From: DAHUXN01 sp963729815
GTDB lineage: Bacteria; Acidobacteriota; Terriglobia; Acidiferrales; UBA7541
Reading direction: 5' to 3'
Length of the DNA stretch: 64,000 nucleotides
Assembly: GCA_963729815.1 (NCBI GenBank)
Contig: CAVSPU010000003.1
Span: 186,001 to 250,000 of the forward strand
Each line of letters opens with the position of its first letter. The first letter of the stretch is position 1. The notes under the pieces are model-generated. The model did no database searches and had not been told where the DNA came from. It was given only the letters and a program-made list of their open reading frames with translations. Shown piece after piece: positions 17,337 through 26,018 of the stretch. Both the position numbers and the translations under genes were made by a program.

Positions 17337-19610
17337 TTACTGTCCCGCCGATTCCAAGGCTGACGCCGCGGCATCGATCGCGTCGGCTTCCTTCTGCAAG
17401 ACGCCAGCGACGACGCCAATTTCCTCCGTCGCCTGCTGCCAATTCTTCTGCTCGATCGCTTCGCGCACCGCGGGAATAGTCTTCACGCCGTAGCCGGTAT
17501 AAATTCCCGGGGCATAGAGTTCGTGTTTGTACCACGGGCGGCCGGGCAGGCCGTCGGGACTGAGCAAATCGCGCTCGGTCTGGATAAGAGCACGATTGAC
17601 GGATTCCAGCGACGCGTTCGCGGGAACCGAAGCGCCATTTTGCTGTTCTTTATTGAACGCGGCTTGATATCGCTGAGTGCTCTTATTCAAATTCGCCAGC
17701 GCGGTGTCCATGGCGGAGAAATCCAAACTGGGCGCCGGAGCCTGTGGCGAAGGGGGAACGTAAGTCTTCGTCGGATCAGCCGTGGCCGTGAAGACGCCTT
17801 CCTGGATCTCCTTATTCTGCTCGTCGATTTGATCACGCTCCGTCTGGTTCAGCTTCTTGAGCTCCGCCAAGAAACGTCCTATCGCATCGGTGAGGCCCGT
17901 GAAATCCATTGGCACGACGTCGGCATCCGCCAAACGCATTACGGTGGTGCCCGCCGTTTGCGAGAGGGTGCGGCCGTATTGCTCTGTGGGATCGTCGAAG
18001 TGCGAATACCAGTAGTAATCATCGTAAATCGAATGATAGATGCCACCACCAGCTTCGCCTCCGAATCCGAAATCGATCGAGGAGATGCCCGCATGGTCGA
18101 TGAACGGCGAATAATCAGAACCAGAGCCGAGATCGCCGATGACGAGGTTCGCATCCGATTCCAGCTTCTGGCGATCCTTCGGGTTTTCAGCACGCAGGAT
18201 ACGCGCGAGCCGCAGGCGCCGTCCGACGGAAATGTTCTTCTCCGGATCCTGGATTCCGTCTGCAATGTTATTCACGAGCGTCTCGAGTGAATGCGAGCCC
18301 TCGGCTTGCAGATAACCGCGACCATTCGTGTCGGAGTTGATGTACGCGACGGCGTGGGCGGTTAGCTCGTCCATGTGTTCCTCGACCCATTCCGTCGAGC
18401 CGAGCAACGCCGGTTCTTCTCCATCCCATGAACAATAGATAACCGTGCGCTTGGGACGCCAGCCCTGCTTGTAAAGCTCGCCCATGGCGCGGGCTTCCTC
18501 GAGCAGCGCGACTTGACCGGCGATGGGATCCTCAGCGCCGTTCACCCATCCATCGTAGTGATTGCCGCGAATTACCCATTCATCGGGAAACACGGAGCCG
18601 GGAAGCTTGGCGATCACGTCGTGGATGGGTTTGATGTCCCAATTGAACGCGAGCTTCAGGTGAACCTTGGCAGGGCCGGGGCCAACGTGATATGTAATTG
18701 GCAAAGCGCCGCGCCAATTCTCCGGAGCGACGGGCCCGCCAAGAGCCGCGAGGAGTGGCTCGGCATCGCCGTAAGAAATCGGCTGGACGGGAATGCTCTC
18801 GATGGTTTTCGCGTCCTTGATCGCCAGACGCTTGGCATCTTTGGTCGCGCCAACGCCCGGCGTCAGCGGATCGCCCGGATAGATTTCCATTTTCATGACG
18901 CTGCCGCGCTGCACGCCTTGATCCGGACGCCATGGGCCCTTCGGATAAACGTCGCCCTGGTAGTAGCCATCGTCGCGCGGATCGGAATAAATCAGGCAGC
19001 CGATTGCGCCGTGCTCGGCGGCAAGCTTGGGCTTGATGCCGCGCCACGAATGGCCATAGCGCGTGATGACGATTTTACCTTTCACGGAAATGCCCATGCG
19101 TTCGAGCTGTTCATAATCTTCCGGCACGCCATAATTCACATAGACGAGCGGCGCGGTGACATCTCCGTCGGCGGAATAGGCGTTGTACGTCGGGAGTTGT
19201 TCGCTGTGCTGCGAAGAAGTCGGATCGCCAGGGACGGTCGGCTCTTGGAGCTTGGCGACATAATGCGTGGGCGCCAAGAGTTCGAGTTCGCGCTCTTTGG
19301 GCGTGGGAAACAGGACATAAAAAGTCTCGATGTGCGCGTCCCAGCCCCACTTCTTATATTGGGCGAGAATCCATTGGCTGTTTTGGGCGTCGTAGGGCGA
19401 GCCCACATGGTGCGGCCGCGCCGCGAGAAGCTGCATGTCCGCCTTCATGTTATCTGGCGATGGAATCGCCTGGAATTTCTGCTCCCAGCCTTGTTCGTTC
19501 GCGGGAGAATTGCCGAAGTAACCCGCGAGACTTGCCTGCTCCTCCTGCTGGCCGATGGTGACTAGGGGAAGGCAGAGAATCAATCCGATCAAGAACGCAA
19601 GACGACGCAT
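17337..19610 (-). CDS. Exported M28 peptidase, glutamate carboxypeptidase II-like
   Basis: A 757-residue zinc peptidase of family M28B (NAALADase/PSMA-like), which trims acidic C-terminal residues in characterised relatives. A signal peptide is followed by a PA domain (about 150-250), the peptidase domain and a transferrin-receptor-like C-terminal helical domain. All five zinc ligands are visible in order: His and Asp in GNHYDGWVNGAEDP, Glu in SWDGEEPALLGS (with the preceding catalytic Glu), Asp in INSDTNGRG, and His in GGIYHSIYD. The start has an excellent AGGAGGT site. Downstream it converges with recR; upstream, 38 bases away, is a co-directional amidohydrolase gene, so the pair may be one unit for peptide scavenging. 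Confidence 0.93.
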   Translation of the reverse strand: MRRLAFLIGLILCLPLVTIGQQEEQASLAGYFGNSPANEQGWEQKFQAIPSPDNMKADMQLLAARPHHVGSPYDAQNSQWILAQYKKWGWDAHIETFYVLFPTPKERELELLAPTHYVAKLQEPTVPGDPTSSQHSEQLPTYNAYSADGDVTAPLVYVNYGVPEDYEQLERMGISVKGKIVITRYGHSWRGIKPKLAAEHGAIGCLIYSDPRDDGYYQGDVYPKGPWRPDQGVQRGSVMKMEIYPGDPLTPGVGATKDAKRLAIKDAKTIESIPVQPISYGDAEPLLAALGGPVAPENWRGALPITYHVGPGPAKVHLKLAFNWDIKPIHDVIAKLPGSVFPDEWVIRGNHYDGWVNGAEDPIAGQVALLEEARAMGELYKQGWRPKRTVIYCSWDGEEPALLGSTEWVEEHMDELTAHAVAYINSDTNGRGYLQAEGSHSLETLVNNIADGIQDPEKNISVGRRLRLARILRAENPKDRQKLESDANLVIGDLGSGSDYSPFIDHAGISSIDFGFGGEAGGGIYHSIYDDYYWYSHFDDPTEQYGRTLSQTAGTTVMRLADADVVPMDFTGLTDAIGRFLAELKKLNQTERDQIDEQNKEIQEGVFTATADPTKTYVPPSPQAPAPSLDFSAMDTALANLNKSTQRYQAAFNKEQQNGASVPANASLESVNRALIQTERDLLSPDGLPGRPWYKHELYAPGIYTGYGVKTIPAVREAIEQKNWQQATEEIGVVAGVLQKEADAIDAAASALESAGQ

Positions 19611-19648
19611 TGGACCTCCTGAAGAAATGACAGTCGATTTAATAATTT

Positions 19649-20905
19649 CTAAGGCGTCACACCGCCATACGACGGGATGTGAGCGGGGGCAACGTTTTTG
19701 TAAACGATGCCGCCCTTCATGACAAATACGACCCGACGCATGGCCGTGATGTCCTCGAGGGGATTGCCCGCCACGGCTATGATGTCCGCCTGAAGGCCGG
19801 GGGCAATCGAGCCGATTTCATTCTGCAAGTTCAGCGATTCGGCCGCGAGCGAATTCGCGGAAATGAGCGCCGCCATTGGCTCCTGGCCGCCATCGCGCAC
19901 ACGGTCAATGATTTCCTCCGCATTGCGGCCATGCGCGCCGGCGACGGCGTCAGTGCCGAAAACAATTTTCAAGCCGGGAGTCTTCAGCGCGCGATGATAA
20001 AGATCGGCGTCGAGCGGCAGCGCCTGCTTCATCTGCTCGAATCCAGATTCGGTGTAATTGCCGATGCCAAGATAACGCTGCTCGTTGTCGAGATAGTTTT
20101 GGATGACCAAGCCGACCTGCGGATCGAAATAGGTGCCATGGTCCGCCATCAATTTCAGATCGTCATTTGTGGCAAACGTCCCATGCTCGACCTCCGTGCA
20201 GCCAGCGAGTGTGGCCATGCGCACCGAACCGCGATAGGCGTGGACGAGAGTGCGCAAGCCGCGCTTTTTCGCCTCGCCGCACGCTGCATCGAGCTGCTCT
20301 TGAGAAAGCGTCGGGCCGCCGCCATCGCGTATGCTCTGAGAGGCAAAAATCTTGATGAGGTCGGCACCGCCGTCGGCGACCTTGTCGACATAAGCGCGAA
20401 TCTCGTCGGGCGTGCCTGTAGCTGGGCCACGTCCAAAAAGCGGCCGCAGGGCCGTCAGAATGCGCGGGCCGGGGATCTCGCCGCGGTTGATCATGTCGCG
20501 CAGAGGCTTGTCTTCCGGCGCGCCAACACTCTGCACCGTGGTAAAACCGCCCATCAGCGTCAACCATGCGTTTGATTCGTCGGCAAGCGTAGCTTGCTCA
20601 GGCGTCTCGGTTTTGTCTTCGGCACGACCGTTGGGGCCGAAATGATAGGTAATATGAACGTGGCAATCGATCAGACCGGGAAGAATCGTCAAACCGCCGA
20701 GGTCATAGGTTACTGGGCCCGCATTGGGGTCGATGCGGACGATTTTGCCGTTTTCGACGACGATGCGTGTGGTGCGCAGCACATGGCCGCCGCCGTCGAG
20801 CACAGTGCCGGCGGCGATGACGATCGGGGCTTCCTGCGCGAACGCGCACAATGCAAACGAGAGCGCACACGACAAAACGGCGAATCGAAAACAAGCTCTG
20901 GCCAT
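19649..20905 (-). CDS. Exported amidohydrolase (imidazolonepropionase-like)
   Basis: A 418-residue amidohydrolase-superfamily enzyme with a signal peptide (MARACFRFAVLSCALSFALC, cleavage before QEAP). Metal ligands: HxH in GLIDCHVHI, candidate bridging Lys in DLIKIFAS, later His in LVHAYRG and EHGTF, and Asp in VFGTDAVAG. Exported relatives include Xaa-Pro/Xaa-Arg dipeptidases and prolidase-like enzymes, so a role in peptide turnover beside the M28 peptidase is plausible but inferred. The ATG at 20905 gives a proper signal peptide; the frame stays open upstream for 124 codons with no believable start. Confidence 0.85.
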   Translation of the reverse strand: MARACFRFAVLSCALSFALCAFAQEAPIVIAAGTVLDGGGHVLRTTRIVVENGKIVRIDPNAGPVTYDLGGLTILPGLIDCHVHITYHFGPNGRAEDKTETPEQATLADESNAWLTLMGGFTTVQSVGAPEDKPLRDMINRGEIPGPRILTALRPLFGRGPATGTPDEIRAYVDKVADGGADLIKIFASQSIRDGGGPTLSQEQLDAACGEAKKRGLRTLVHAYRGSVRMATLAGCTEVEHGTFATNDDLKLMADHGTYFDPQVGLVIQNYLDNEQRYLGIGNYTESGFEQMKQALPLDADLYHRALKTPGLKIVFGTDAVAGAHGRNAEEIIDRVRDGGQEPMAALISANSLAAESLNLQNEIGSIAPGLQADIIAVAGNPLEDITAMRRVVFVMKGGIVYKNVAPAHIPSYGGVTP

Positions 20906-21258
20906 ACAATCACACCCCATAAGATGACCCGCGTGTAGCACGGCGGAAAGGCCAATGTCAATCGAGAAGACGTGGGGCAGTCGCGTCGCGTTGCAGGAAA
21001 TCGCGGGCCTTGAACGCCGCGAAATGCCTGAAGCATAGCGAAGGTATGCGACGGCGTCGGGACCCGATGGTGATTGCTGGTATCGTTCTGCTGGCGATGC
21101 TGCAATGGCGGATTGGGCTAGGACTTTTCGAATAGACGGCCCTTGCGCCAGCGCCTCCAAAGGTGCCTTTTTCGCGCCATCCCCCTGGCCCCGCAGGCGT
21201 CCGGGGCGCATTCTACTGCTAACATTAGCCAGTTGCCTCCGAGGGGGAAGGTTGTAGT
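20906..21258. other. Divergent intergenic region
   Basis: About 350 bases between the amidohydrolase start (leftward) and the PilZ/coiled-coil gene (rightward). It holds the GAGGGGGAAGG ribosome binding site of the latter at 21241-21251. No small gene, RNA or clear promoter hexamer pair could be picked out. Confidence 0.4.
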
Positions 21259-24087
21259 GTGACCGAGTCGAAACCATCCAACGACCCTGGTGTCCAGAAA
21301 CGGCGGAGCACGCGAATCGCGCAGTCCGTGCCCATCACCGTGATTGGTGTGGATGCGCTCGGCCAGGCGTTCAAAGAGCGCACTTCGACCGTGTCGATCA
21401 ACTGCCACGGGTGCAAGTACCAATCCAAGCACTACGTTCCAAAGACTTCTCAGGTCACGATCGAAATCCCGCGGGCGGATTCGGATGCACCACCGCGCAT
21501 CGTTGACGCGCGTGTCGCCTGGGTACAGCGGCCCCGCACGGTGCGCGAGCTCTTCCAGATTGGCGTCGAGTTCAATATTCCGGGTAACGCGTGGGGTATT
21601 GCCTTTCCGCCTACCGACTGGTTCCCGCTGCCGAGCGAAGAGATTACTCTTGAAATCCCCTCTCCAATCGCCGCGGCGGAAGCGAAAGCCGAGCCCGAAG
21701 GGCGCAGCGCGAGTGAGCATCGTGCAGTTGAGCATCAGCCGTCCGCACAGGAATCTGCCGGGCATCGCGGAGCACATAAGGAACACCGCGCGGAGCCACC
21801 GGTCGCGCAGACGGAAACACCGGAGGAAACGCCGAGCGCGCCAGCCGTCGAGAGCAAAGTTCGAGTGCTGCCCACACCGACGCCTGCGCAGCAGGCGCAG
21901 GTTCAAGCGCAGGAATCGATGTCCATGGCGCGCCAGATGGCGCGGCTTCTGGCGGAAGCCAAACAACATTTGCGGCAGTCCATGCAGGGCGGCGCGGCGG
22001 AGGCAGTAGCCCAGGAAGTGCGAACGGCTCGCGAACAAGTTGAATCGCAGATTCGCACGACAGTGAACGAAGCCGTCCAGGAATCGGTCACGAAAGCCGC
22101 GGAAGCATCTGTTCAAGGCGCCGTCCAAAAGGCGGTGCACGGCTCGTTGCAGGAGCTGGTCGAACAGGCGACGCAACAGGTGGTGCAGAACGCGCTCGCC
22201 GCGTTCGAGCAAGCGAGGCAAGCCAGCACACCCAAGCCGGAAGAATTGGACGCGCGTGTACGTGCAGCGGTGGAGCGCGTCGTGGAAACGTCCGCGGCAA
22301 GGCTCGCCGAGCAGACGGTGCAGCAGAGCGTGCGGCAAACGGTCGAACAAGCCGTCAAGCAATCGGTGCAGCTCGCGGTCGAAAAAGCCTCGGGAAGTCT
22401 CGCGCCCGCACAGGCGTCCGCCACGGTGATCCCACCGACGGAGGAGATGCTGCGCCAATTGGATGAAGCTGCGCAAGCGCGCCTGGCAAATTGGCGTAAG
22501 GAACTTGAAGACGCCGCAGGGAAACTGCAAGCGCAAACGCTGGACCGCGTCAGCGCCGAATCCAGCGCCGTGGCGCGGAAATGGCGCGAGCACTTCGACG
22601 CCGCGCTGGCCGGCGCCTCAGAGAACATGAGCGCGCAACTGAGCCAGATTTCGCAGGCGGCGAGCGTGCGGGCCGAGGAGGAGATTTCAGCGCGAAGCGC
22701 GTCGCTTCAGAACGTGCTTAACGAAGCTGCCACCGAGGCTCAAAAAAATCTCGAAGGGCTGTGCGCGGGGCTGGAACTGGAACGCACGCGCGCCGAGGAA
22801 GCGGCCAGCAACGCCGGCGAGGCGGCCCGGCATGCCGAGGAGGTATCGGCACAAGTCGAGGCAATGTCACGGGCTTCCTATGACGCCGCGCGCCACCAGA
22901 TGGACAGTTTGCTGGCTTCGCAGACGGAAAAGCTTAGCCAGCGCGTCGAGGAGGAGATTCAGAAGAAGGCAGGCGAACTCGAAAAACCGATCAACGACGT
23001 GGCCGATAACGCCATGCGCCGCCTGGCCGAGCAGATCGAACAACAGCTGGGACCACAACTCGAGCGGGCGCAGCAAACAGCCGAACAGCTCGCGAATGCG
23101 GGCCAGCGCGCGGAAGATGCATTGGGCCAATTCCGCACACAAATGCATGAAGTATCCGAACAGGCCCTGACAGCCTCTCTGGAGCGCATGCGCCACCAAA
23201 CAGCGGAATTGCCCGCGGAATTCGAGAAATCCTGCCGCGCCGCGCTGGCGAAAATGGAAGAAGAGATTGAAGTCAAGAGCACGGAGACGACGCATACGAC
23301 GTTCGAGGCGCTCTACAAGGCCTCCGAGTGGTATCAAAAGAAGGCGCAAACGAGCATGCAATCCGCGCTCGAAAAAATGCTCGACCAATCGACCGGCGGC
23401 ATGCGCGACCGAGCGGCCGAATTGTCGCGCATGTTCGCCTCGGAGCTCGACCACTACAGCCGCAGCTACGTCGAGCATGCGCAGGGTCTGATCGAAGAGG
23501 GCGCGAAAGACGTCCGGGAGCGGACACGCGAACAGATCGAGGAAACCGCGAAAACGGCGACAGCCAGCGCCACCGATGAATTGCTGCGCATCACATCCGA
23601 CAGCCTCGCGCGGTTCGAGGAAGCGGCAAGGGCTTCGTCGGATCGTACCCGCACGGAAATGCAAGAAGGCGCGAGCCAGACACTCAGCGAATTCGATTCC
23701 CGCCTGGAAGAGCGCATGGTACACGGGGCAAAAATCGCCCGCCAGCAGCTCGAAGAGCAATTGAAGCCGCTCGTCGACGCATTCTATGCGAAGCGCGAGG
23801 CGGAACAAAGAGCGTGGCTCGAACAGATGAAGGGCGCCGTCGAGCAATCCATCGAGCAGTACAAAGAGCGGCTCGAAAATACGTCGAATTCCTGGCTCCT
23901 TGCTTCAGCGACCACGCTTGGCCAGCACTCAAAGGGAGTGATCGAGACTTTGTCGAAGGCAGCCGAGGAACGCCTGCGCGATACTTGTTCGGATGTGTTC
24001 GCCGGTCTTGGCGAGACGCTGCGCGCGCGCCTGCTGGGAGTCTCTTCCGAGATTGGCACAAAGGAAAAGCCGCCGGAGAAGAAATAA
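21259..24087 (+). CDS. PilZ-type domain fused to a very long coiled coil
   Basis: A 942-residue protein. Residues about 13-115 form a PilZ-like domain with the RxxxR signature (KRRSTRIAQSVPITV); the usual DxSxxG is replaced by SINCHGC. A Pro/Ala/Glu-rich linker follows (about 130-215). Then some 700 residues are nearly all helix-forming Ala/Glu/Gln/Arg with heptad character and internal repetition such as EQTVQQSVRQTVEQAVKQSV. No transmembrane segment or enzyme motif is seen. The GTG start has a GAGGGGG site. The architecture suggests a cytoplasmic filament, scaffold or tether responding to cyclic di-GMP; this is inference. Relatives called 'PilZ domain-containing protein' occur in acidobacterial genomes. 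Confidence 0.8.
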   Translation: MTESKPSNDPGVQKRRSTRIAQSVPITVIGVDALGQAFKERTSTVSINCHGCKYQSKHYVPKTSQVTIEIPRADSDAPPRIVDARVAWVQRPRTVRELFQIGVEFNIPGNAWGIAFPPTDWFPLPSEEITLEIPSPIAAAEAKAEPEGRSASEHRAVEHQPSAQESAGHRGAHKEHRAEPPVAQTETPEETPSAPAVESKVRVLPTPTPAQQAQVQAQESMSMARQMARLLAEAKQHLRQSMQGGAAEAVAQEVRTAREQVESQIRTTVNEAVQESVTKAAEASVQGAVQKAVHGSLQELVEQATQQVVQNALAAFEQARQASTPKPEELDARVRAAVERVVETSAARLAEQTVQQSVRQTVEQAVKQSVQLAVEKASGSLAPAQASATVIPPTEEMLRQLDEAAQARLANWRKELEDAAGKLQAQTLDRVSAESSAVARKWREHFDAALAGASENMSAQLSQISQAASVRAEEEISARSASLQNVLNEAATEAQKNLEGLCAGLELERTRAEEAASNAGEAARHAEEVSAQVEAMSRASYDAARHQMDSLLASQTEKLSQRVEEEIQKKAGELEKPINDVADNAMRRLAEQIEQQLGPQLERAQQTAEQLANAGQRAEDALGQFRTQMHEVSEQALTASLERMRHQTAELPAEFEKSCRAALAKMEEEIEVKSTETTHTTFEALYKASEWYQKKAQTSMQSALEKMLDQSTGGMRDRAAELSRMFASELDHYSRSYVEHAQGLIEEGAKDVRERTREQIEETAKTATASATDELLRITSDSLARFEEAARASSDRTRTEMQEGASQTLSEFDSRLEERMVHGAKIARQQLEEQLKPLVDAFYAKREAEQRAWLEQMKGAVEQSIEQYKERLENTSNSWLLASATTLGQHSKGVIETLSKAAEERLRDTCSDVFAGLGETLRARLLGVSSEIGTKEKPPEKK

Positions 24088-24148
24088 AGGCCTGAATTTC
24101 GCGGTCCAGCTCGCCGATTCTCTTTCCAGCATTGAAATCTACATCCGG

Positions 24149-24154
24149 TATAAT
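24149..24154 (+). promoter_or_regulatory. -10 element TATAAT
   Basis: A perfect TATAAT eight bases upstream of the ATG at 24162 implies transcription starting within a base or two of the start codon. No good -35 box at standard spacing was found. This fits the absence of a ribosome binding site for the next gene. Confidence 0.4.
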
Positions 24155-24161
24155 CCTCCGC

Positions 24162-24836
24162 ATGGCTAACCGCGCCTATGCGAGCATCTGGGCAAGAAAC
24201 TTTTCTGAGGAGACGATTGTCGAACGGTGGAGGGAATTCCTGGGTACGGTTCCCTTCTCCACAACGCGGCCGGGATTCACGGAGCTGGTCATTCGAGCAG
24301 TCGATGCCGCAGAGACGCCGATTCTCGAACTGGACTTGCGATCCGGCAATTACGACGCGGAGGTTCTGGCCGATCTGGCGCGCGAGCATGTGCACAGCGA
24401 TTGCTGTTACGAAACCAGGGCGTTCTGGGATTTGTGGGTGTACGACGTGGCGCACGACCGCTGGGAGATGCAGCCGCAACCCCTGGCGATTTTTTGTCAC
24501 GGCGAGGATTTCGACGAGGGCGTCTGGCAAGAGAGCGGGCATTTTCTGGTTGAGGCGGGCTTCGAACATTTTTTCACGGGCCACGCGGGATTGCTCGGAT
24601 TTGAAGAAAGACAGCCTGCTGCCGCGGCGCATCCCGAAGAGGCGAATTTCGTTGCAGTGATGTCATTCCCGGAAAACCGGCGCGTATACCAGGAGAGGAC
24701 GCGCGAGAATATTCGGAAACTCTTCGATTGGATGCGGCGCGTCGAGACAGTCATACCCGTGGAGCGCAGCCGGCTATGGTCCGAAGGGGAAGACAATTTT
24801 GAAGCGCGGATGGAAGAGATTCTGGCAGCTCGCTAG
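24162..24836 (+). CDS. Conserved-looking hypothetical protein
   Basis: A 224-residue soluble protein, acidic and rich in aromatic residues (FWDLWVYDVAHDRWEMQPQPLAIFCHGEDFDEGVWQ given in part). No signal peptide, no transmembrane helix and no catalytic motif I recognise; an adjacent Cys pair (SDCCYE) lies near residue 84. The start at 24162 is chosen because MANRAYASIW begins the likely domain and a TATAAT sits just upstream, suggesting a leaderless mRNA. The 3' end overlaps the next gene by 38 bases. Function unknown. Confidence 0.65.
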   Translation: MANRAYASIWARNFSEETIVERWREFLGTVPFSTTRPGFTELVIRAVDAAETPILELDLRSGNYDAEVLADLAREHVHSDCCYETRAFWDLWVYDVAHDRWEMQPQPLAIFCHGEDFDEGVWQESGHFLVEAGFEHFFTGHAGLLGFEERQPAAAAHPEEANFVAVMSFPENRRVYQERTRENIRKLFDWMRRVETVIPVERSRLWSEGEDNFEARMEEILAAR

Positions 24837-25395
24837 CGCGGCGACTTTGGCGCTCGGAACGATTGGGGTGAACGCGATTTCTGCAGTCCCGGCCGCGCCA
24901 GGCACAAAGCCACATCGCCACAATGAGTTGACTTTGGCGGGTCTGCGGCCGGGATCGTCCAAGGTCTTACCGGCAACGAAACTAGCAGGGTTCGGCGCTC
25001 CCCGCGCGACTCCCACAGGCTATTCTTGGTCGAACCGTTGCGAGGGCGGCGTTTTGGACGTCGAAATCGACAAGGATCGGGTCGCGCAGACTGTCACGGC
25101 TTCATTGCTCGGGTCGCGTTCGCCAGCTGATTGTGACGGCCAAGGTGGTGAACGCCTCCACGGGAGCCTGAGAACGGGCCGAGGCCTCGAGCTCGGCGAT
25201 TTGTGCCGTCGCGCCGTTGGACTCTACGGTGAGCCGGAATCGCGCAGCCCTTCCGTGCGAGGTGCCAACAAGCTAGAATTGCTGTTTTACTCGTTCGATT
25301 GGGCGGGAGACAACGTGCCGCAATCGATGGAGGTTTCGTGCGACGCCACCAGACACCGCGTCGTCGAAATCACGCTTGCGTTTCCGACACTCTAA
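24799..25395 (+). CDS. Exported protein of unknown function
   Basis: A 198-residue protein with a signal-peptide-like N-terminus (KRGWKRFWQLASAATLALG, then AISAVPAAPG). The mature part has two to four cysteines (NRCEGG, ADCDGQ, DLCRRA, VSCDAT) that could form disulfides. The TTG start at 24799 has GAAGGGG upstream inside the previous gene; the 38-base overlap suggests coupled translation. The motif ELTLAGLRPGSSK looks like a conserved short repeat seen in exported proteins. No function assigned. Confidence 0.6.
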   Translation: MKRGWKRFWQLASAATLALGTIGVNAISAVPAAPGTKPHRHNELTLAGLRPGSSKVLPATKLAGFGAPRATPTGYSWSNRCEGGVLDVEIDKDRVAQTVTASLLGSRSPADCDGQGGERLHGSLRTGRGLELGDLCRRAVGLYGEPESRSPSVRGANKLELLFYSFDWAGDNVPQSMEVSCDATRHRVVEITLAFPTL

Positions 25396-25414
25396 AGGAA
25401 TCCTAAGGAGAGCG

Positions 25415-26008
25415 ATGCGACGCTATTCCCTGCTGACTGTCCCGTGCGCGCTGCTGCTGCTCGCATCCTGCGGCGACAGTTCGCATCCAAGTTCCCAACA
25501 GGCCGCGCAGCCAGCGGCCCCGGCGTATCCGCCGGAAGTGGATCAAGTGGCGCAGAAACTTTTCGGTTCGGAAACGGAAGTGCTTGCTTATGGCGACCTG
25601 GCAAAAAATGGAAAGCAGGAGGCATTGATCGTGAACCGACTGAAAATCAAGCCGGAAACAATGTCTCCAGGAACGCTGATCACGCGAGCTGCGGTGATCG
25701 AAAAGACTGACGACGGGTGGACGGAAGAGTTTCTTTGCGATGAACACTTGAAGAACCCCAAGGGGTTTCTGGGAGGGCAGCCGCTGGCAACGGTGAGCGC
25801 ATGGCGGCTGCAATATGAGCAGGATCCGCAAAAGGGGCTGGCGATGTACTTCACTCCGCTGCAGAAGCCGGCGGGCGGATACATCCAGACGTTTGGCGTG
25901 GAATGGAATCCGGCAGAGAAGCGCTACCAAATGCTGGATCGCAATTTCGACAAGTTTCTAATGGAAGTGCCGACGCTGGAACCGATCGACGACATGCCCC
26001 AAAGGTGA
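25415..26008 (+). CDS. Putative lipoprotein
   Basis: A 197-residue predicted lipoprotein: signal sequence MRRYSLLTVPCALLLLASCGD with lipobox LASC, lipidated Cys near residue 19, then a Ser/Pro/Ala-rich linker and a soluble domain of about 150 residues. No family recognised. The ATG at 25415 follows AAGGAGAGCG; an in-frame upstream start would disrupt the lipobox spacing. It lies 19 bases after the preceding exported protein and 10 bases before the ABC exporter genes, so it may belong to that operon. Confidence 0.75.
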   Translation: MRRYSLLTVPCALLLLASCGDSSHPSSQQAAQPAAPAYPPEVDQVAQKLFGSETEVLAYGDLAKNGKQEALIVNRLKIKPETMSPGTLITRAAVIEKTDDGWTEEFLCDEHLKNPKGFLGGQPLATVSAWRLQYEQDPQKGLAMYFTPLQKPAGGYIQTFGVEWNPAEKRYQMLDRNFDKFLMEVPTLEPIDDMPQR

Positions 26009-26018
26009 GCGAACTGAA

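Noticed and set aside
21118..22593. Open frame of 491 codons opposite the PilZ/coiled-coil gene
   Set aside because: Low-complexity Arg/Leu/Phe product that mirrors the Ala/Glu/Gln repeats of the sense gene.
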